A stretch of DNA of 64,000 nucleotides from Actinacidiphila cocklensis (GTDB lineage Bacteria > Actinomycetota > Actinomycetes > Streptomycetales > Streptomycetaceae), in NCBI RefSeq assembly GCF_907177275.1, contig NZ_CAJSLV010000114.1, forward strand, positions 186,001 through 250,000, given 5' to 3'. Under the pieces are notes generated by a model that worked only from the letters and a program-made list of their open reading frames with translations, searched no databases and was not told the DNA's origin. A program made the translations under genes and the position numbers. Of this stretch, positions 60,911 through 64,000 are shown piece after piece (position 1 is the first letter of the stretch; each line of letters begins with the position of its first letter).

Positions 60911-61639
60911 ATGTCCGCCACGCCCGCACCGCACCACGAAGGCCCCCGCCTCTACCAGGAGCTGCTCGCCGTGCACGGGATCATGCGGCGGGGGGCCGCC
61001 CTGGTCGCCGACTCCTTCGCCCGCCTCGCCGCCGGCGACCCGGTGGACCACAAGGCCCTCGTGGCGGCATCGCGCTGGCTGGTCGAGTTCGTGCACCACC
61101 ACCACCGCAGCGAGGACGAGCTGCTCTGGCCCGTCCTGCGCGAGCAGTTCCCCGCGGCCGTGGCCGACCTGGACCGGCTCACGACCGAGCACGAGGCGCT
61201 GGACGCCGAGCTCGACGCCCTCACCGAGGCCACCGGCGCCATAGCCGCCGTGCTGAACGGCAAGGGCGGCGCCAACGTCGTGGCCGTCGTCGGCCTCGCC
61301 GCCACGGCGGCCAACCCGGCGGCGCAGAACGTCCGGGACATCCTGGCGAACCACCTCGGCGCCGAGGAGCCGGTGCTGCGGACCCTCTTCCCGCAGGTCC
61401 CCGACGCGCAGATCACCCGGCTGCGGCAGGCCGTCGTGGACGGCGCACCGCGCAGCGGGCCGCACCTCGTCCTCGGCCTGATGGCGCTGCCCGAGCCCGT
61501 CCCCGGCTACGCCGAGATGCGCGCCAACCTGCCCGCGCCGCTGCGCTGGTCCACCCCGCTGCTGGTCAACCGCTACCGTGCGCTCGCCAGGTCACTGGGC
61601 GCCGCGGGCGACCCGGCCACCGCACGACAGGCGGGGTGA
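60911..61639 (+). CDS. Hemerythrin-domain protein
   Basis: A 242-residue protein with a hemerythrin HHE domain: metal ligands are in ELLAVHGIMRRG, FVHHHHRSEDELLWPVL, LTTEHEALDAELD and LANHLGAEEPVL. It would bind a di-iron site and sense oxygen, nitric oxide or redox change. The upstream 60685-60910 gap contains the terminator and an AT-rich patch at 60840-60870, the likely promoter. ATG at 60911. Confidence 0.85.
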   Translation: MSATPAPHHEGPRLYQELLAVHGIMRRGAALVADSFARLAAGDPVDHKALVAASRWLVEFVHHHHRSEDELLWPVLREQFPAAVADLDRLTTEHEALDAELDALTEATGAIAAVLNGKGGANVVAVVGLAATAANPAAQNVRDILANHLGAEEPVLRTLFPQVPDAQITRLRQAVVDGAPRSGPHLVLGLMALPEPVPGYAEMRANLPAPLRWSTPLLVNRYRALARSLGAAGDPATARQAG

Positions 61640-61743
61640 CGGGCGCCGCAGGCCCGGCGGGGACGCCGTCGATGTGTGGGGTGCGGGGGCCGGACGCACA
61701 ATGGGGAGGGTACGCGGACGGGAAATCGGCGTAACGAGGAAAT

Positions 61744-62913
61744 ATGCGGGTCCCCTGGTCGTCGCCTCGCGAGGACACCGGCTGGTCCTGGCAGTCGAAC
61801 CGGGGACTGGTCGCGATCCCGATCGTCCTGGTCGCGATGATCACCGTCGCCGACGTGCTGTCGCCGCCGGAGGTCCATCTCGGGCCGCTGCTGGTGGTGG
61901 CACCCGCCCTCACCGCATCGTTCGGCAGCGCGCGGCTGACCGCGCTCATCGGGCTCCTCGCCACCGCCGCGCTGTTCACCATCGCCGCGGTGCGCAACAG
62001 CATCCTCACGTCCAACCACGAGAGCCAGCTCGTCGCGCTGATCGTGATCTCCGCGTTCACGGCGTTCTTCTGCCGGCTGCGGGAGCGGCACAGCGCCGAG
62101 CTGAGACAGGTGCGCTCGGTTGCGGAGGCCGCGCAGCGCGTGGTCCTGCAACCGCTGCCCGACCGCATCGGCCCGCTGTCGGTCGCCTTCCGCTACGAGG
62201 CCGCGGCCGACCAGGCCCGTATCGGCGGCGACCTCTACGCGGCGGTACGCACCCGTCACGGGACCCGGCTGCTCATCGGCGACGTCCGCGGCAAGGGGCT
62301 GATGGCGGTCGACGACGCGGACCTGCTGCTGGGCGCCTTCCGCAGCGCCGCCCACCGCGAGCTGCCGCTGGGGGCGCTGCAGGCCGAGCTGGAGGCCGTC
62401 GTCGGCTGGGGGCTCGCCCAGCCCGACCGGCTCGGCCCGGAGGCCGAGGAATCCTTCATCACCGCCGCGCTGGTCGACATCCCCGACCACGAACCGCGCC
62501 TGAGCATCCTCAACAGCGGTCACCCCGCGCCGCTGCGCCTGCACGACGGCCGCGTCACCACGCTCGCGCCGCACCAGAGCGCGCCCCCGATCGGCGTCCT
62601 GCTGCCGCGGGCGTCCGGCGCCGCGCCGGACGTCTTCCCCTTCGAGCCCGGCGACACGCTGCTGCTCTACACCGACGGCGTCACCGAGGCCCGCGACGCC
62701 GCCGGCCGCTTCTACCCGCTGGCCGACCGGCTTCCCCACGTCGTCGCCGGCGACGTCCGCCCCGTCGACCTGCTGTCCGTCCTGCGCGAGGACCTGCTCG
62801 TCCACAGCTCAGGCGCCCTCGGCGACGACGCCGCCATGGTCGCGGTCCGCCGCGACTCCCCGGCCGACGGCAGCCCTCGGCGGCGGGCTCGGTCGAAGAA
62901 GTCCCTGATGTAG
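61744..62913 (+). CDS. Membrane-bound SpoIIE/PP2C-type phosphatase
   Basis: A 389-residue protein with three or four membrane helices in the first 110 residues and a SpoIIE phosphatase domain: ARIGGDLYAAVRTRHGTRLL, IGDVRGKGLMA, LSILNSGHPAPLRLHDG and LLLYTDGVTEARD, with GDDAAMVAV at the end. The metal-binding Asp residues are present. Such enzymes dephosphorylate anti-anti-sigma factors and activate sigma factors; no partner gene is nearby. ATG at 61744. Confidence 0.88.
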   Translation: MRVPWSSPREDTGWSWQSNRGLVAIPIVLVAMITVADVLSPPEVHLGPLLVVAPALTASFGSARLTALIGLLATAALFTIAAVRNSILTSNHESQLVALIVISAFTAFFCRLRERHSAELRQVRSVAEAAQRVVLQPLPDRIGPLSVAFRYEAAADQARIGGDLYAAVRTRHGTRLLIGDVRGKGLMAVDDADLLLGAFRSAAHRELPLGALQAELEAVVGWGLAQPDRLGPEAEESFITAALVDIPDHEPRLSILNSGHPAPLRLHDGRVTTLAPHQSAPPIGVLLPRASGAAPDVFPFEPGDTLLLYTDGVTEARDAAGRFYPLADRLPHVVAGDVRPVDLLSVLREDLLVHSSGALGDDAAMVAVRRDSPADGSPRRRARSKKSLM

Positions 62914-62938
62914 CAGCCCGCGCTCCTGCCGATGCCGG

Positions 62939-63170
62939 TCAGGCCGGTGGACCCGGCAGCCGGTCGAGGTCGTCCAGGTGCCGCCGGACGCGCTCGGCGT
63001 CGGCCAGGCGGTGCTGGGCCGTGTAGAGGTCGCGGGCCTGGCGCCAGGCGGCGCGGGACTTGCGCGGGCCGGTGCCGGCCGAGGTGGGTCTCGGCGATGT
63101 GGTGCAGGACGTCGGCCTCCAGGTGGCTGTGGCCCTGGGCGCGCCAGATGGCCAGGGCCTGGCGGGTCAC
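62939..63170 (-). pseudogene. Broken 3' end of a TPR/SARP-type regulator
   Basis: Minus strand reads ALAIWRAQGHSHLEADVLHH and IAETHLGRHRPAQ, then, after a frame change, ARDLYTAQHRLADAERVRRH and ends at 62939. This is the typical last TPR of AfsR/SARP-type regulators. The 5' part is missing, replaced by the MFS gene, and a frameshift lies near 63090. Confidence 0.6.
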
Positions 63171-64000
63171 CTACAGCTGACCCGGGGCCGCTGCCGCCGG
63201 CTCGGGCCGCTCCTGGACGGGGGCGCCCGCGGGCCGGCGCAGCGGGCCGCGGCGCAGCAGCGTGCCGCAGGCGACGGCGCCGAACGCGTAGATCCCCGCG
63301 CACCACCAGAAGACGGTGGTGTAGCTGTGGATCGCCGCGGCCTGGAGCAGCTGCGGGGTCGGCCGCCCGTGCACGTGGCCGGAGACGTAGCGGGTGGAGG
63401 CACTGGCCGCGACGGTGTTGAGCAGCGCGGTGCCGATCGAACCGCCCAGCTGCTGGCCGGTGTTGATGCTCGCCGAGGCCACCCCCGCGTCCTGTGGCGC
63501 CACGCCGAAGGTACCGGTGGCGGCCACCATGCCGAAGATGAGGCCGTTGCCGGCACCGCTCACCATGAGCGGACCGAGCAGCGCCGACGCGTAGCCGGAG
63601 TCCGCGCCGATCCTGGTCAGCCACACCATGGCCGCCGCGTTGAGCAGCATCCCGGCGGCGACCATCGGCTTGGGGCCGAAGCGCGGCAGCAGCCTGGTGT
63701 TGCCCACGGTGGCCAGGAGCCCGCTGAGCACCACTGCCGGCACCATGGCGACGCCGGAGCGGACCGCCGAGTACCCCAGCGTCACCTGCATGTAGTAGAT
63801 GAGGAAGAGGAAGAGCCCGAAGGTCGCGGCCCCGAAGACCAGGACGGTCAGGTAGGCGCCGCCGCGGTTGCGGTCCAGGACGACCCGGGGCGGCAGCAGC
63901 GGGTGCGCGGTGCGGGACTGCCAGGCGGCGAACACCACCAGCAGCGTGACACCGGCGCCGAGGAAGGCCCAGGTCGAGGGCGTGCGCCAGCTGTGCGACG
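63171..64000 (-). CDS. MFS transporter (DHA2-like), partial
   Basis: The C-terminal 276 codons of a drug:H+ antiporter-like MFS protein; the 5' end is beyond the window. Membrane helices are seen from TWAFLGAGVTLLVVFAAW to YAFGAVACGTLL, with NTGQQLGGSIGTALLNTVAA (typical of the EmrB/QacA family) and a basic tail. It probably exports a drug or metabolite. Confidence 0.85.
   Translation of the reverse strand, partial: SHSWRTPSTWAFLGAGVTLLVVFAAWQSRTAHPLLPPRVVLDRNRGGAYLTVLVFGAATFGLFLFLIYYMQVTLGYSAVRSGVAMVPAVVLSGLLATVGNTRLLPRFGPKPMVAAGMLLNAAAMVWLTRIGADSGYASALLGPLMVSGAGNGLIFGMVAATGTFGVAPQDAGVASASINTGQQLGGSIGTALLNTVAASASTRYVSGHVHGRPTPQLLQAAAIHSYTTVFWWCAGIYAFGAVACGTLLRRGPLRRPAGAPVQERPEPAAAAPGQL

Overview
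The window is high-GC, tightly packed DNA typical of a streptomycete or close actinobacterial relative. The evidence is the codon bias, the GTG/TTG starts, the 4-bp ATGA/GTGA gene overlaps, a SAV_915-type gene next to lysA, a streptogrisin-like secreted protease and actinobacterial sulfur leader peptides. No rRNA, tRNA or CRISPR array was seen.

Layout. (1) 1-6044: ordinary chromosomal genes: partial lysA, an aldo/keto reductase, an acetyltransferase, a methyltransferase, a MarR/GbsR regulator divergent from a DUF4097 protein, and the 3' part of a tetR gene. (2) 6045-17065: an 11-kb Tn7-like transposon with matching TGTAGGGTCTC termini. It carries tnsA-tnsB-tnsC-tniQ at the right end and a 1135-aa eCIS/polymorphic-toxin-like protein with an overlapping pentapeptide-repeat partner at the left. 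The middle is scarred by an ISAs1 remnant and a deleted IS3 element whose terminal repeat now supplies the stop codon of tniQ. (3) 17066-21950: fructosamine-kinase-like, RmlD-like, MOSC and gamma-glutamyltransferase genes. (4) 22060-27695: a probable conflict/defence locus: an anchored NTF2-like protein, a membrane protein and a TIR-like protein that share a 20-residue terminal motif, a two-helix membrane-anchored macro-domain protein (Thoeris ThsA type II-like) and a SARP-type regulator fused to the same macro domain. (5) 27912-31441: an F420/flavin oxidoreductase, a hydrolase, a phosphoribosyltransferase and a CapA protein. (6) 31500-40202 and 45846-58554: organosulfur acquisition. There are three operons, each led by a small Cys-ending leader peptide: desulfinase-like plus Ssu-like transporter, monooxygenase and M20 amidohydrolase; six luciferase-like or NtaA/DszA-like proteins with one flavin reductase; and a polar amino-acid (probably cystine-type) ABC importer. 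An IclR regulator and a GNAT enzyme lie beside them. (7) 40413-45652: two secreted proteases, one with catalytic Ser replaced by Thr, a TetR/phzF pair and a small regulator pair. (8) 58689-64000: a TPR protein, a MarR/NADPH-FMN reductase pair, a hemerythrin protein, a SpoIIE phosphatase, a broken TPR regulator and a partial MFS transporter.

The most likely undescribed system is 22060-27695. A TIR-like enzyme, two ADP-ribose-type macro-domain proteins (one membrane-bound, one DNA-binding) and a possible prion-like adaptor motif are together in one place, which suggests nucleotide-signalled immunity with its own transcriptional read-out. The Tn7-like element with its toxin-like and immunity-like pair is the second point of interest. 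All functions are inferred from reading the sequence; no database search was run.
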